DNA from: Guyanagaster necrorhizus
Taxonomy: Eukaryota > Basidiomycota > Agaricomycetes > Agaricales > Physalacriaceae
Assembly: GCF_019112545.1 (NCBI RefSeq)
Contig: NW_025064887.1
Location: forward strand, 72,103 to 136,102
Reading direction: 5' to 3'
DNA length: 64,000 nt
Shown: one piece after another, positions 24,102 to 35,434 of the stretch
Layout of the letters: each line of letters opens with the position of its first letter
Position numbering within the stretch: the first letter of the stretch is position 1
The notes under the pieces: generated by a model
Told to the model about the DNA's origin: nothing
The model's database searches: none
The model's input: the letters and a program-made list of their open reading frames with translations, nothing else
Program-made: the position numbers and the translations under genes

Positions 24102-25734
24102 AATATATGCTGTTTGTCATCTTAATATTATTATGTATTAGAAGGTACATATAGCCTGAGATACTAAAATACATTTTTAGTCTGCCACATTAGTACTAGA
24201 AGCCAAACAACAAATGCATTCTCAATACTGGTCATTGAGAATAATATCAGATGCATTGTTAACTGTCTAATAAACTGCATATGAAGTTTATTGAAGAATA
24301 TATAACTACTATGATTCTATTGATTGATATAAACAAGAAGAACATAAAGAGTTTTGAGACATAGTGAAATGCCATACCACACTATTGGAATGATACTGCA
24401 AAAGATGTTGATAATCACTATTTAAATGATGGTTAGTATAGTCTGTCTGGCCCAGCATCCAATATTGATAGTCTTAAAACACTTGAAATGCTGAGAAGTG
24501 GCACTAAATAAATCAACAATATATAGAATACACATCATTAAAACACTAACACCAAATCATAATGTGGTTTAAGAGAGAAATAGTAATATCTGGATTCTAA
24601 GTATATAGAGAATGTAATATAGATAAGATGCAATAAAATGTAATTCAAAGATATATATTGTAGTTTGCTCAGACAAAGCTGTCTGTGTCATTGAACACAG
24701 CAAAACTTATCTCAAACAGTCTGCCTGATACAGTTTCTAGACTGATATAATATACTTAGTCATGACTTATATATAATACTGGCTGTTCTAAACTGTTTGA
24801 TATAACCTTTTAGTTGCTTTCTGGAGGTTTTTGCATAAAATAAAATGACCTAGTCATCACAATGCTATTCAGATTGAGTCTACAACTCAAAGCTTTTAAT
24901 TAAATACAATCTATACTATTTGCTTAGTAGTGTTTCAGGAGAAGAGAGAGAGAGGTCAAAAATCTACTTTTTCTCTATATACAACCTAGTATTTATATCT
25001 TTTAGCTACTTATATCCAACTAATATGCTTGCTGACTCAACCAAAGAGGTTAAACTCATTTTTTGACAGATATGAGCTCATGCATAGCTACTTGATCAAT
25101 CAATTGGACTAAACCTCAGTTCTTATTAGCATGCTGATCATTCAGATCTCTGTTTTTAGATCTGAAAACCTCACATGTTGAATAAAGAAGTTCACTAATA
25201 TTCCAGTCTCTGCTAGACATAGAGATGTCACACTTAAAGAAACTATACCCTCTCTAAGTAATCATTTGCTTATTGTATCTAAAAAAATAATAAATATATC
25301 CACTTCTCTATCTAGTACAGCTATTTAGTATATTACACTTAGAACTTTAAATAATAAATAATGCTATAGCTAGTCTCTCATAAACAAATGATAGTATAGA
25401 CCTAGTTGTTGAGAGAGATAGTCTATATATTGCTATAGCTCTGTCACAATTATGAGCTTCAACTTTAAGATAGGATTCCAAAACATCTTGTGAAAGAATT
25501 TTAGTATGAAGATAGCTATAGATAGTTGAAGTAAACTCAGCTGTCACAGTTAACAGATGAGGAGAGCAATTGATGGCTATTCATATATAAATGGCTGCTG
25601 AGACAAGAAATACAGGTATAAATACAAAAAAGATCATGAAATAAAAAGACTATAATTAGATATTATAAGCATCATAGCAATGTGTCTGTTTATACATTAC
25701 TCAGCATTTCAATACTTTCCTTCAAATATGATGC
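24102..25734. other. AT-rich stretch between G and the copia remnant
   Basis: No convincing coding signal. It probably includes the 3' end and LTR of copia remnant J and the old sequence into which G jumped, but I could not find a boundary. The minus frame at 25347-25547 has no recognisable motif. Confidence 0.4.
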
Positions 25735-27105
25735 TGTAGACTAAATTCAGCTGCAAAATACTTTACCTTTAGAGAAGATAAGGGTTTAATAAGAATATCA
25801 GCCACTATATCTGATGTTGAACAGTAAATTAAATGGATTTTGCCCTCTTCAATCATTCAGTGTATAAAATGAAAATCAATATCAATATGCTTAGTGTGAG
25901 AATGGTATTGCTGGTCTTTGGTGAGCAAAATAGCTGATTTGTTATCAGACAGTAATGAGACAATATGTGTTAGATCCAAAAATAACTGTCAAATAAGTTT
26001 ATATAGCTATAAGGCTTCTTTTGATGTATGCATGAATGCCATATATTTGCTTTCAGTGGTGGACAAAAAGATAATTTCTTGTCTCTTTGAACTCCAAGAC
26101 ATAGATCCTTCATTTATTAGGAAGGTATATTTTGACATGGCATATCAATTTTCTGCCATACTTCCATCTGCATCTGCATAGCCTAGAAGTGGTATGTTTT
26201 GACCACCATATGCTAGCTATAGGTCTAAAGTCTCTTTTAGATAGTGAAACATTCATTTGACAGCTTCCTAATAAACTGATCCAAGATTTTCCATGTAATG
26301 AAATAAAGCAGCAATAGTAAATATAATATTGGAATAAGTATTAACAGCTGTATATATTAACAAACCAACAGCTTCAGTATATGGAATGCCACATATTTTG
26401 ACATGCTAGTCTGGCATACTAGGAGATTGGAATGGAGAAAGCTGGACTTGAATATCCATAAGAATGAATAATGGCTTCAAGTCTTTAAAATAATATCAGC
26501 AAATAATAGCTTTGATATAGGCTTGCTGTAAGAGATAAATAGAATAATGTTCTCTATCATATCAAATCTCAAAGTCTAAAATCCAATAAAGTTTGCTAAG
26601 GTCTATAATTTGTATGTATTTTTAAATTTGAGACTTGAACTTTGTGATAAGCTGAAGTAAGGAGGCTGCTAGAGTACAATTGTCAATATGAACAATGATA
26701 ATGAATATAATATTTTCTTTTGCTTGATGAAAGAAGATGGCCTAGTCAACATCATATTGAATAAAGCCTAATTTTTTGACTAGTATGTTAACTAGAACTT
26801 GATACCAACATTGGCCAGCTTGTTTTAATCCATATAAGCCTTTAAGAAGATGACAGACTTTATAAAGATACTGAATAGCCAGAAGGTTGTTGCATGCAAA
26901 TGACTTCACTTTCTGTGAGTTACTCATTCAAATATGCCTCTTTGATATCAATCTGATATAGCTCAAGATCATAATAGGCAGCAAGAGCTAAAACAAGTTA
27001 GATGAAAGCTAATCAGATAATAGATGCAAATAAATCATTTTGAAAGTAGTCAATATTTGAGATTTGAGAAAACCTGTAGATAATCAGTCAAGCTTTATGC
27101 TGAAT
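25735..27105 (-). pseudogene. Ty1/copia pol remnant J: RT and RNase H
   Basis: Minus strand, from the RT N-terminal part (KA-stop-LII..GFSQISNIDYF, then LYQIDIKEAYLNE) through LLKGLYGLKQAGQCWYQ (about 26799-26849), IIVHIDNCTLAAS at the catalytic box (second Asp changed to Asn), then GYADADGSMAEN and SWSSKRQEII (about 26060-26200), and the RNase H end (DNKSAILL, TKHIDIDFHF, VADILIKPL) finishing near 25735. The wording resembles basidiomycete copia elements as I know them. Gag and integrase are absent here because element E interrupts it at 27106; they should lie to the right of the window. Confidence 0.9.
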
Positions 27106-27575
27106 TGTTACAATTATCCCACTTTATTTCTTCCTTTTGACAGATTAACTCCTATTTATGCTTAGTCAGAGCATCTAGACCAGCACTTAGGGCTGTGAGA
27201 CAGGGCTTAGTCATCACAACAAGCCCAGTTGGTCATTGTCTTTCAATGCAACAGTGTTGCCTGATAACACATAATGAATCTTTTATATATGATAGCGATA
27301 CTCAAGGATAATGAGCATAAAGAACTTGATGAGACACAATAAGTAGGAGTATATTTAGCCTCTACATATACAGTATATAAGACAGCTTACTCTTGCTAGT
27401 AAACTCAGCTTTGAGCTAAAGTTTATCTTCATACTATTTCATCCTCAAGCTAGTCTTAAGGCCTTGATACATAATGACTAGTATTCACAATAAGTGAACT
27501 CTGATGTTTCACTCAAAGTGTGAAGTGATATTAGTTTATCATATGTTTACAGTCACATGCAACTTGAATCTAACA
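27106..27575 (+). repeat. 5' LTR of E, 470 bp
   Basis: TGTTACAATT...GAATCTAACA. TATATAAG at 27374-27381 and the site AGCTTTGAGCTAA at 27407-27419, 33 bases apart. Confidence 0.9.
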
Positions 27576-27589
27576 ATTAGCTTAAAGCT
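27576..27589 (+). promoter_or_regulatory. primer-binding region of E
   Basis: Spacer base plus TTAGCTTAAAGCT. It pairs with the LTR site over 13 positions with one G-U pair. Confidence 0.55.
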
Positions 27590-27633
27590 TTTCTTTCTCT
27601 TTCCTTACACATGACCAGTATGAAGGAAACTGA

Positions 27634-29060
27634 ATGCCCTTGATCAATATCAATCCATCAGACCCTAGCTTTACCCATGAGTTCTTTGAACTCCTCACTT
27701 CTATCATTGAAACCCTGTTAGGCTTATTGATAATCATACAGCTGTGCTGTGGACACTAATCAGTTACTGCCTGGACCATCAGACACTATCAAAAGTTTCA
27801 ATGTATTTGACAAATTCTACAAAATGTAATCCCTGACCTCCCACTACATGATATTCCTGAATCCTGAAGAACATCCCACCAGCCTCCAACAAGCCTCTTA
27901 CCAGAAGCTGGGCCTAGCAGCTCACATCAAGAGGATGTTCAGAAAGAAAGATAAGGACCTCTCTAATGACCAAGCAGAGACTACAACAATCATCTTGCAG
28001 GATTCCAAAACCTATAGATCCCACCCTCAGTCTCTGACCATGAGGATGAGGACCTCCCTGTGGATTTCTTTGAGCAGTCTCTATTCTTTGACCCTTCCTC
28101 TGCCTCTTGAATCCATAGGATTGCTGACCATGCTAGAGATTTCCTTGAGGCTATTAGGGTGGCTCAGAGATCCCAACATAACTCCCTAGACCTCTCATCT
28201 CTCTATGTCACTCTCATATGAAGCCCCACCTTGACCTAATACTCTGTTGAGATCAGCAGCAGAATAGAGAGAATATCTGACTAAAGACTTGATGATAAAC
28301 AAAGAGGATAAGAAGTACAGGATGGAATCATTCACTAATACTTTCTCACCTAGGACCTCAATATCTTGTTTAACTATAGCACAGTAGTACTACAGGAGGA
28401 GCAGCAGGTCCAAAGTCTGCACCTCTCTGACATTGTCAACTTTATTTAAGCAGAAGCCTAGCAAGAGGTAGAAGAAGCAGAGCAAGGCTGACAACACTGA
28501 CAGCAGCAGTGAGAGGCTGAGACAGCTCACCTTGGAAGTGGATCTCTAGAATGGTATGAGCTTCATTCAGAGCTCTTATTCTCTTCTTCTGTCTTCCAGG
28601 AACCTAAGACCAGTAATGAGTATGATCCATGGACAGACAGTCTCAGTGAGATCCTCCTTACTGATGAAGCAAAAAGAAGGAGGGACAATAGGATCTCTCC
28701 TCCTGGGCCAGCCAATTTCTGCCCTGCCAGCCTCAAAAACCTTGAATATCCCTCTCCTCAATATACCCCTAGCACTGATACTGCTCTCAAGAATGATAAG
28801 TCTGTCCTTGGGCACTATAGGCTTTAAGTATCTCTCAATGCCCATGTCTCTGCCTGCACTCTCTGAGGTTTTCTCAGAAGTAGAGTTGCTTGACAATTCC
28901 TCAATGAGTGATTCTATGGAAACTTGCACATCTATAGTGAAAGAGTGGAGATCATACAAGCAGCAGACAGAAACTGATATAATGATGAGATTAGAAGTCA
29001 TCCCTGAGCAGAATATACTATTACAGCAGGTACTGCCTCTTTAAGCCTCACTGCTGAGCC
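27634..29060 (+). pseudogene. ORF1 of E
   Basis: ATG at 27634. The membrane helix (SIIETLLGLLIIIQLCC) occupies residues about 22-38. The frame carries RIADHARDFLEAIRVAQR, matching HARDSL/ARDSLDAI of G and A, and a longer clean stretch (YDPWTDSLSEILLTDEAKR, near 28620-28680) that reads like real protein. Stops include several TAG/TGA at Gln and Arg positions. Because E is far from A in sequence, shared residues in this frame support ORF1 as coding. Function unknown. Confidence 0.6.
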
Positions 29061-29109
29061 CAGTATGCAGCCAGGACAGTGGATCACAAGTAACAGTCTA
29101 ATCCCCTAA

Positions 29110-29998
29110 GAGCAAGGAGAGTTCCTTTGACCAGCCTATCACCTCCCTTACCAAGGACAAGAGGGACAATGACCAACCAGATGAGGAAGACAGAGACAGC
29201 AGAAGTAGTGACCTACCTCATGAGGCTGCTGGGGATCTCAAATATTTTTATCCAGAAGATACAGATGAAGGAGTCCTGGAGAAAGAAATATGAAGAAATA
29301 GAGAGTAGGAGTTCAAGAAGTTGTACCAGAGAGGGGCAACATACCTATGGCATGATGATAACTGGTTATTGACCTCTATAGATAGATTATATATTAATAA
29401 ACCAACTGAACAACAGGAGATCCTTAGACACACTACAATAAAATATGTAGCAGAAGAATACAATTGATAGCACCCAAAAAATTGACTCAGCAGGTTACTG
29501 ACCTATTAGTCTCCACTAAAAGTCTGACCAATGCCTTGGTCATCATCCATTACTTTGAAGCAAGCCATATATACAGCTTTCTCCATCTGAAGTCAATATT
29601 CATACTCCACTTCTTTGGTATAAATATCAGCAATGCAGCTCACCAAGACCCACACACAGCTTAAATCTCACTCTACCAGCTACTGTAATCCATAGACAAA
29701 GGCTGACAGCTGACTATTAGCTATCCAACTCTCATCAGACAAAGCCATAGGGAGTGGCTCTGGCAAAAAACCAGTCTAGAATGACTCAGAAGCAGTTTGA
29801 TTGGGATTCACTATATAAGATAGAGTAATCATGCAAAAGAAAGCCACTCCTCAGAGCAGTCCTATTGCAGATAATAATTTCTTTCATTTGTTTCTCAGGC
29901 CATCAATTGAGTGGCAATGTCTGCCCTTTGAAGAATGGCCAAACCTGATAGGATCACTACTAAAAAATACTACAGTACTACAATGCAAATCAGACTTG
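29110..29998 (+). pseudogene. gag of E, N-terminal part
   Basis: +1 relative to ORF1. Acidic start (DEEDRDSRSSD, PEDTDEGVLEKEI), then TTIKYVAEEYN, and the segment leading to SPIADNNFFHLFLRPSIEW (29831 frame). Cut before the capsid-like block by insertion of H at 29999. Confidence 0.7.
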
Positions 29999-30468
29999 TG
30001 TTATGATTTTTTCACATTTTCTATCTTTTATTCAAGAAATTAACCCCTATCTTTGCTTAGTCAGGGCACTTAGCTAGTGCTTAGAACTGTAGGATAGGCT
30101 TAGTCATCACAACAACACCTAGTTGGTCATTGTCCTTTGATGTGATAGTAACTGCTTGACAGCAGACAATACTCTTTTGTAGATAGCTTAATGACATTAG
30201 ACAAAATGCTTTATAATGCCAGGATGCACAATTAGGTAGTTATATCTTTAGATGGATAATGACTAGTATATAAGTAGCATAGCTCTCATTGTAGTATTCC
30301 CAGCTTTGAGCTAAAGTTTATTTCTTCACTATCTTATCTTGAGCCAATCTAAAGGCCTTGAGATACAGAGTGAAATAGCATATCAAGTGAACTCTGACAT
30401 CATTGTCTGAAGTGGAAGACAGTGTCAGTTTATCATATGTTTAGGTCACATGTCATTTAGGCTTAACA
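29999..30468 (+). repeat. 5' LTR of H, 470 bp
   Basis: TGTTATGATT...GGCTTAACA, directly after E gag sequence. Site AGCTTTGAGCTAA at 30302-30314. Confidence 0.92.
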
Positions 30469-30482
30469 ATTAGCTCAACGCT
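30469..30482 (+). promoter_or_regulatory. primer-binding region of H
   Basis: Spacer plus TTAGCTCAACGCT. Reverse complement AGCGTTGAGCTAA has one mismatch to the LTR site, at the position where B also carries a change. Confidence 0.5.
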
Positions 30483-30509
30483 TCTAGCTTCTCTTTCTCA
30501 AGCCCAATC

Positions 30510-32075
30510 ATGCTGAGAAACCAAATGCCCTCTGCAATCAATCCATCAGACTCAAACTTCACTCACAAGTTCTTCAAACTCCTTGCTTCTATTATTAAAA
30601 CATTATTAGGATTATTGGTGATCATACAGCTGTGCTGTGAATGTCAATCAATCACCACTTGGGCTATCCATCATTATCAAGAGTTCCAACACATCCATCA
30701 TATTCTATGAAATGTCACTCCTGACCTTCCTCTCCACAATATCCCTTCCTCTGCCAGACAGTTCTTCTAGCTTACAAAAAAAACTGTATCTGAAGCCAAC
30801 TCTGAGAATATACATACACAGCATCCTGAAGAAGAAATGCACTGATATCTGCCCCAACCCCTGATAGCAATCATCAGAGACAATAGCAACTCTTAGGCTA
30901 TAGAGTTTCAAAGACCAAGATCTGACATGCCCATCTTATACATTGAGCAAGCAGACATTTCCAGCTGTGTTCCTATGATGAGAGTCTCCTCTTTAACTGC
31001 ACCCTCTGAGCCCAGCATTGAATGCCATGCCAGAGACTCTTTTGATGCCACTGGGGTGATCAAAAGAGTAAAAGTATCTCTCTAAATGACTGCCTTGACT
31101 CATTATATGCAACACCAACAGAAAGTAAGGAGAGTTTTCCTGCCAAGCTTTATATTGGAAACCAGAGCACCAACAGCAAGAGAGGAAGAACAGGCATCAT
31201 CAGGACTGATGACATATATTTTGCTGACAACAGTGATGAGCAGCAGTATTGATGGAATGCCATTTTTGAAGTCAAGTGAATGGAGTAGTGCCAGAGATGC
31301 TGTGAGGCTTGCAGAGCAAGAAGTGTATGAACATCATCAGACCTATCACAACAGGCCAATCTGATCAACCTGATTCTTCTCTCAGAGGATGAAGTTCAAT
31401 ACACCAATTCTCTTGCTGAGTACATCTAGAAGCAGATGAAGATTGAGTATGAGACAGCTAGAGAGGATGCCTTCTTTAGGTGATACCTCTAGGCATGAGA
31501 TGCAGCAGATTGGAGAAGGGGCTTAGGAAGCCCTAGAACCTTCATCATTGACAGAACCCTTGTCAACTCTCCTGACACTCTGTTCTGAGAATCTAGCACT
31601 TCTGCCATCTCAGAGCCCAACCCATGGGCAGTACCCTCTGAAGGCATTATCCACATGGATGATGTCCACTGAAGAGCATTACTCAACTTTGATAATAACC
31701 ATCTACTATCTTACAGGACTGACTCAATTGCCAATACTGACAATATCCTGGTCTGAGAAGATGATCTTCCAAGTGTGAGAGGAGATCTCAGAAGTGACAA
31801 CAAATATCTCAACCTCACTGGAGACTTCAAATGAGTTTTTGGATGAGTGTATCACAATGCTTTTCCTCTAACTCTGCTTCTATTGAAACTTCCACTAATA
31901 TTGCAGAGCAGTGATAGCAGAAGCAGCAAGAGATGAAGCAGAGGAGCAGCAGTGAGGAGGTCAGCCTTCTTCTTGCTCTGGACCTGATAATGCTGGACTC
32001 AGTAACTAGCAGCAGCAGTCAGATTGCCTCAGGCATCTACAACCTGCATGACAGTTTCCTCCTTGAGGGGGACTA
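30510..32075 (+). pseudogene. ORF1 of H
   Basis: ATG at 30510 with 66 clean codons: membrane helix SIIKTLLGLLVIIQLCCEC, then WAIHHYQEFQHIHHIL before the first stop. The end of the frame (TNISTSLETSNEFLDECITMLFL, near 31800-31870) is back in the register of the ATG. At least part of the middle has lost register. Gag starts +1 to it near 32040. Confidence 0.58.
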
Positions 32076-32859
32076 GAGTGAGATAGATGAAGGGAGAGAG
32101 TCCAGCAACAAGAATGAGGACTCTCTCTAAGTGAGAGAGTGTATTCATGAAATGACTGACAGAAGAAGAGTTAGCCAGGAAGATGCAGGAGGAGCACCAA
32201 GATGAGTTTTTATGGCTATACCAGGAGGGAGCAGCCATACTGTGGACAGATGACACCTGGCTGGTGTCATCTATAGGACTAAAGTATACTGCTACTAACA
32301 GAGTCAAGCATGTGGACATTATTTAATATGCAGCCACTAAGCAGGCTATTTTTATTTATAACAAAAAATATTTAGGATATCAATTAGTGCTGCTACCAGC
32401 ATATAAGTCCAGGTTTGACATCAAACTGATGCTGTGGATGCCAAGCATAGCACCTAGCCAGACTGTTTATATAGCACTCTCAATCTGAACCATGTCTTTT
32501 CAATACACATTCACCACCTTAGCTATCTGCAGTATGGCATCTCAGCTCATGCAGAGCCAATCTAGGCTGAGAAACTCTTATCAGAACCTATAGGCCCAGC
32601 CTATGTGCTGACCATTTGCCAGTTAGCCACCATCAGATGAGGCTAAAGGAAGTAGAAGTAGAAAAGCCTCAGAAGCACCCTCACCCAATATGAATAATCC
32701 TAAGGTAATAGAACTAGAGTTCACTATCCAGAATAGGCACATTGTGTGCAAGAAGGCACTGCCACCAGATAGTCCTATCATCAATGATGGCTCCCTCTAT
32801 TCTTTCTCAGGACTTCTGATATCTTGGAATATTCCACTATTTAGTGGAATCCTAAACTC
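32000..32859 (+). pseudogene. gag of H, N-terminal part
   Basis: NLHDSFLLEGD near 32041 begins one base further along than ORF1, as in the other copies. Then YAATKQAIFIYN (near 32325) and SPIINDGSLYSFSGLL (near 32775), which is in another register, so a small indel lies between. Interrupted at 32860 by B; left target duplication AACTC. Confidence 0.68.
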
Positions 32860-33381
32860 TGTTAAGTCCAAATTCCACATGACTATCAACACATGATAAA
32901 CAGTTCAGAACCTCGCACTTTGGGTTAGACTGACTGAGTTCACAAGGTAATAGTGGTAGTGGTTCAAGGTGTGGCAAGAAGCTTGAGCTCAAGAGTAGAT
33001 GGTGAAAAATAAACTTTAGCTTAACACTGAAACTACTACAGCAAAAACGGTGCTACTTAAATACTGTTCTGTTATCTGGCTATTAATAACTGTTCACAAA
33101 AGATATTGTCTGCTGTAGAGCTGTTACTCCTGCTGTTGCCAGGCTCTCCACAAAAGCTGTTGTCTTGCTGTTGTGCTGTTACTGCTGCACTGCAGTTGAG
33201 GGACAAAAAGAATATTATCTCTCCCTTCACAGCATCCAGCAGTGTGACAGGAGGATGACCAACTGAGTTGCTGAGCTAAGTGTTCCTGCAGTCCTAAGTG
33301 CTAGCCTAAGTGCCCTGACTAAGCAAGGATAAGGGTCATTTCTGAAGGAAAAAAGGAAAGAAAATAGGAAAAATCATAATA
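32860..33381 (-). repeat. 3' LTR of B, 522 bp
   Basis: TGTTAAGTCC...CATAATA; the terminal CA is decayed to TA on the plus strand. The self-complementary site reads AGTGTTAAGCTAA in sense. Confidence 0.9.
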
Positions 33382-33418
33382 TTATCCCCTCCTTAAGACC
33401 ATCATCCTGATGGTTAAG
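33382..33418 (-). promoter_or_regulatory. polypurine tract and hairpin of B
   Basis: Sense AAGGAGGGGATAA against the LTR, preceded by the CTTAA..CCATC / GATGGTTAAG inverted repeat. Confidence 0.65.
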
Positions 33419-34869
33419 TTAGAGTAAGTTTTCCAGTCCCGTTGTGAGTTGATTGATCTCCACATCATTTCCAGCAGGTTGGTTGATGTATATCTGGCTA
33501 GATATACTCTCTCTTCCTGTTGTTGCCATGTGTTTTGCAGTGTCAGCCTCTCCATCCTCTCTAATCTGTTTTTTTTTATTGATTGCAGATGGTTGATCTG
33601 CTGGATCCATAGTCATCATCTGTAATGTAGATATGACATTAAACATGATCCCCTCTGTGTCCAATTTATTGATTCTGTGTTCATAGTCTTGAATGGTCTC
33701 CTCTACATTCATATATTTTTTATTGACCCATTGGTTAGATTCCGGTCTATAGCTTTTTCAGCTGACTAAGTAGTCAACAGTTGTTTTTATGCCTCTGCCT
33801 CATGCTTTAACCCTTTGGGTTTTGTGATTTAGCACTTCATCGATTTTGTAATGTTCTTCATCATCGATGAGTTCTGTTGGAGGTGGTGGTGGTTGTTCCT
33901 GGTTTGGAAAGATGGGCGTAATGTATGGTGTCAATAATGTTTCATTGAAAACACTATAAACTTTCCAGGTTGCTGATAATTGCAACTTGTATGCAGAATT
34001 ACCAATTTTAGCAATGACTTTGAAGGGGCCTGTCTGTTTGTCTGCAAGCTTTTGTTTTAGCCTCAGGAGGTGGAGATTTGTTGTATCCAACCAAACTTTG
34101 TTGTTTGTTGAATATTGATGTGCTAGCTGTCGGTGTTTATCATATTGCTTCTTCATTGTTGTGGCAGCTTTTTCAAGTGCCATCTTGATTTCTTCATAGA
34201 TTTTTGCCATTGTTGTTGCAAAGTCCATTGATGCCAGTGTTGATGTGTGAATCTGTCCAGTTTGCACAACTGGTGGGTTTCTTCCATAGTTCATGAAGAA
34301 TGGGGTCTTACCTGTCACTGAGTGGACTCGGTTGTTGTGCTGGAATGCTGCCAGTGCTAGCCACTCTGTCTAATCATCCTGCCTATAGCTAATGAAAAGT
34401 TGTAGATACTTTTCAATTTCTTGATTGGCCCATTCTGTTTGGCTGTCTGTCTGTGGATGATATGCCGTTGAGGCATTTCGTTTGATGTTGAGGAGTCAGT
34501 ACAGGTCATTCAAGAATTTGGATATGAATTATGGTTCTCTGTCCAAAATTACTACTTAAGACATACCATACTTTGCATATACCTCATCACATAGTATTTT
34601 TGCCTATCCCTCAGATGTCAGTTCTGTTGAGCAGGTGATTGGGATGATCACTTTCGAGAAGTGATCGACTATGATAATGATTGTATCATAGCCGTCACTT
34701 TTAGAAAGTCCAGTTATCATATCCACCAAGATATGGATCCATAGTGATGAAGGGACCTCATTAGGATATAGTGGAGCTGTCCTGGGTTATATTGAAGTTT
34801 TGCCTCACTGACAAGTTTTATAAGCCTTGACATATTAGGTGATATCATAGTCCATTTTTGGCCACTAAT
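33419..34869 (-). pseudogene. pol of B, 3' part: integrase and chromodomain
   Basis: Integrase core with VDMITGLSKSDGYD, damaged LDREP where SDRGP is expected, and [13 protein letters not shown] (about 34420-34740); C-terminal region with GRNPPVVQTGQIHTSTLAS and KVWLDTTNLHLLRLKQKLADK (33800-34318); decayed chromodomain about 33700-33870; then a tail of its own, in which DPADQPSA comes before SSQIYINQP, the reverse of the order in A and F. It joins the right half across element C. Confidence 0.88.
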
Positions 34870-35397
34870 TGTTAAGCCTAAATTCCACATGACTAGAAAC
34901 ACGTGATAAACTAACAGAACCTTGCACTTCAGGTTATACTGTTAGAGTCCACTTGTATGTGACTAGCATTGTGTTGTCAAGGCGTTTGCAGTTCGCTCGA
35001 GATAAGATGGTGAAGTAAAACTTTAGTTCGAGACTGGGGTGTTACAGCGAGAACTAAGCTACTTAAATACTGTTTAGCTATCACACTATAAATAACTGTT
35101 CACAAAAGATATTGTCTGCTGTAGAGCTGTTCCCCCTACCATTGCCAGGTTCTCCACAAAGAGCTGTTGTCTTTCTGCAGAGCTGTGGTTGTGCACTGCA
35201 ATTTGAGGACAAAAAGGAGATTGTCTCTCCCTTCACAGCTCATAGCAGTGTGACAGGAGAATGACTGACTTGGGCTGCTGAGCTAAGCATTCCCATGGTC
35301 ATAGGCACTGGCCTAAGTGCCCTGACTAAGCAAAGATAGGGGTCACTTTCGAGGAAAAAGAAAAGAAAATAGAAGAAAAATAGGAAAAATCATAACA
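34870..35397 (-). repeat. 3' LTR of C, 528 bp
   Basis: TGTTAAGCCT...AATCATAACA on the plus strand. Carries the second site type, sense AGTCTCGAACTAA (35023-35035). Confidence 0.95.
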
Positions 35398-35434
35398 TTA
35401 CCTCCTCCTTAAGACCATCATCCCGATGGTTAAG
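35398..35434 (-). promoter_or_regulatory. polypurine tract and hairpin of C
   Basis: Sense AAGGAGGAGGTAA next to the LTR. The inverted repeat CTTAA-GA-CCATC / GATGG-TTAAG at 35408-35434 keeps its full stem and overlaps the pol stop. Confidence 0.75.

Larger units (their letters stand above)
27106..29998 (+). mobile_element. Ty3/gypsy chromovirus E, 5' part
   Basis: 5' LTR, primer-binding region, ORF1 and the start of gag on the plus strand, inserted in copia J and cut at 29999 by element H. TGAAT (27101-27105) is the left candidate target duplication. The 470-bp LTR and divergent ORF1 place it with G and H rather than with A-D. Confidence 0.88.

Noticed and set aside
34717..34902. Short minus ORF spanning the C/B junction
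   Set aside because: It runs across an LTR boundary and is not in the integrase register.
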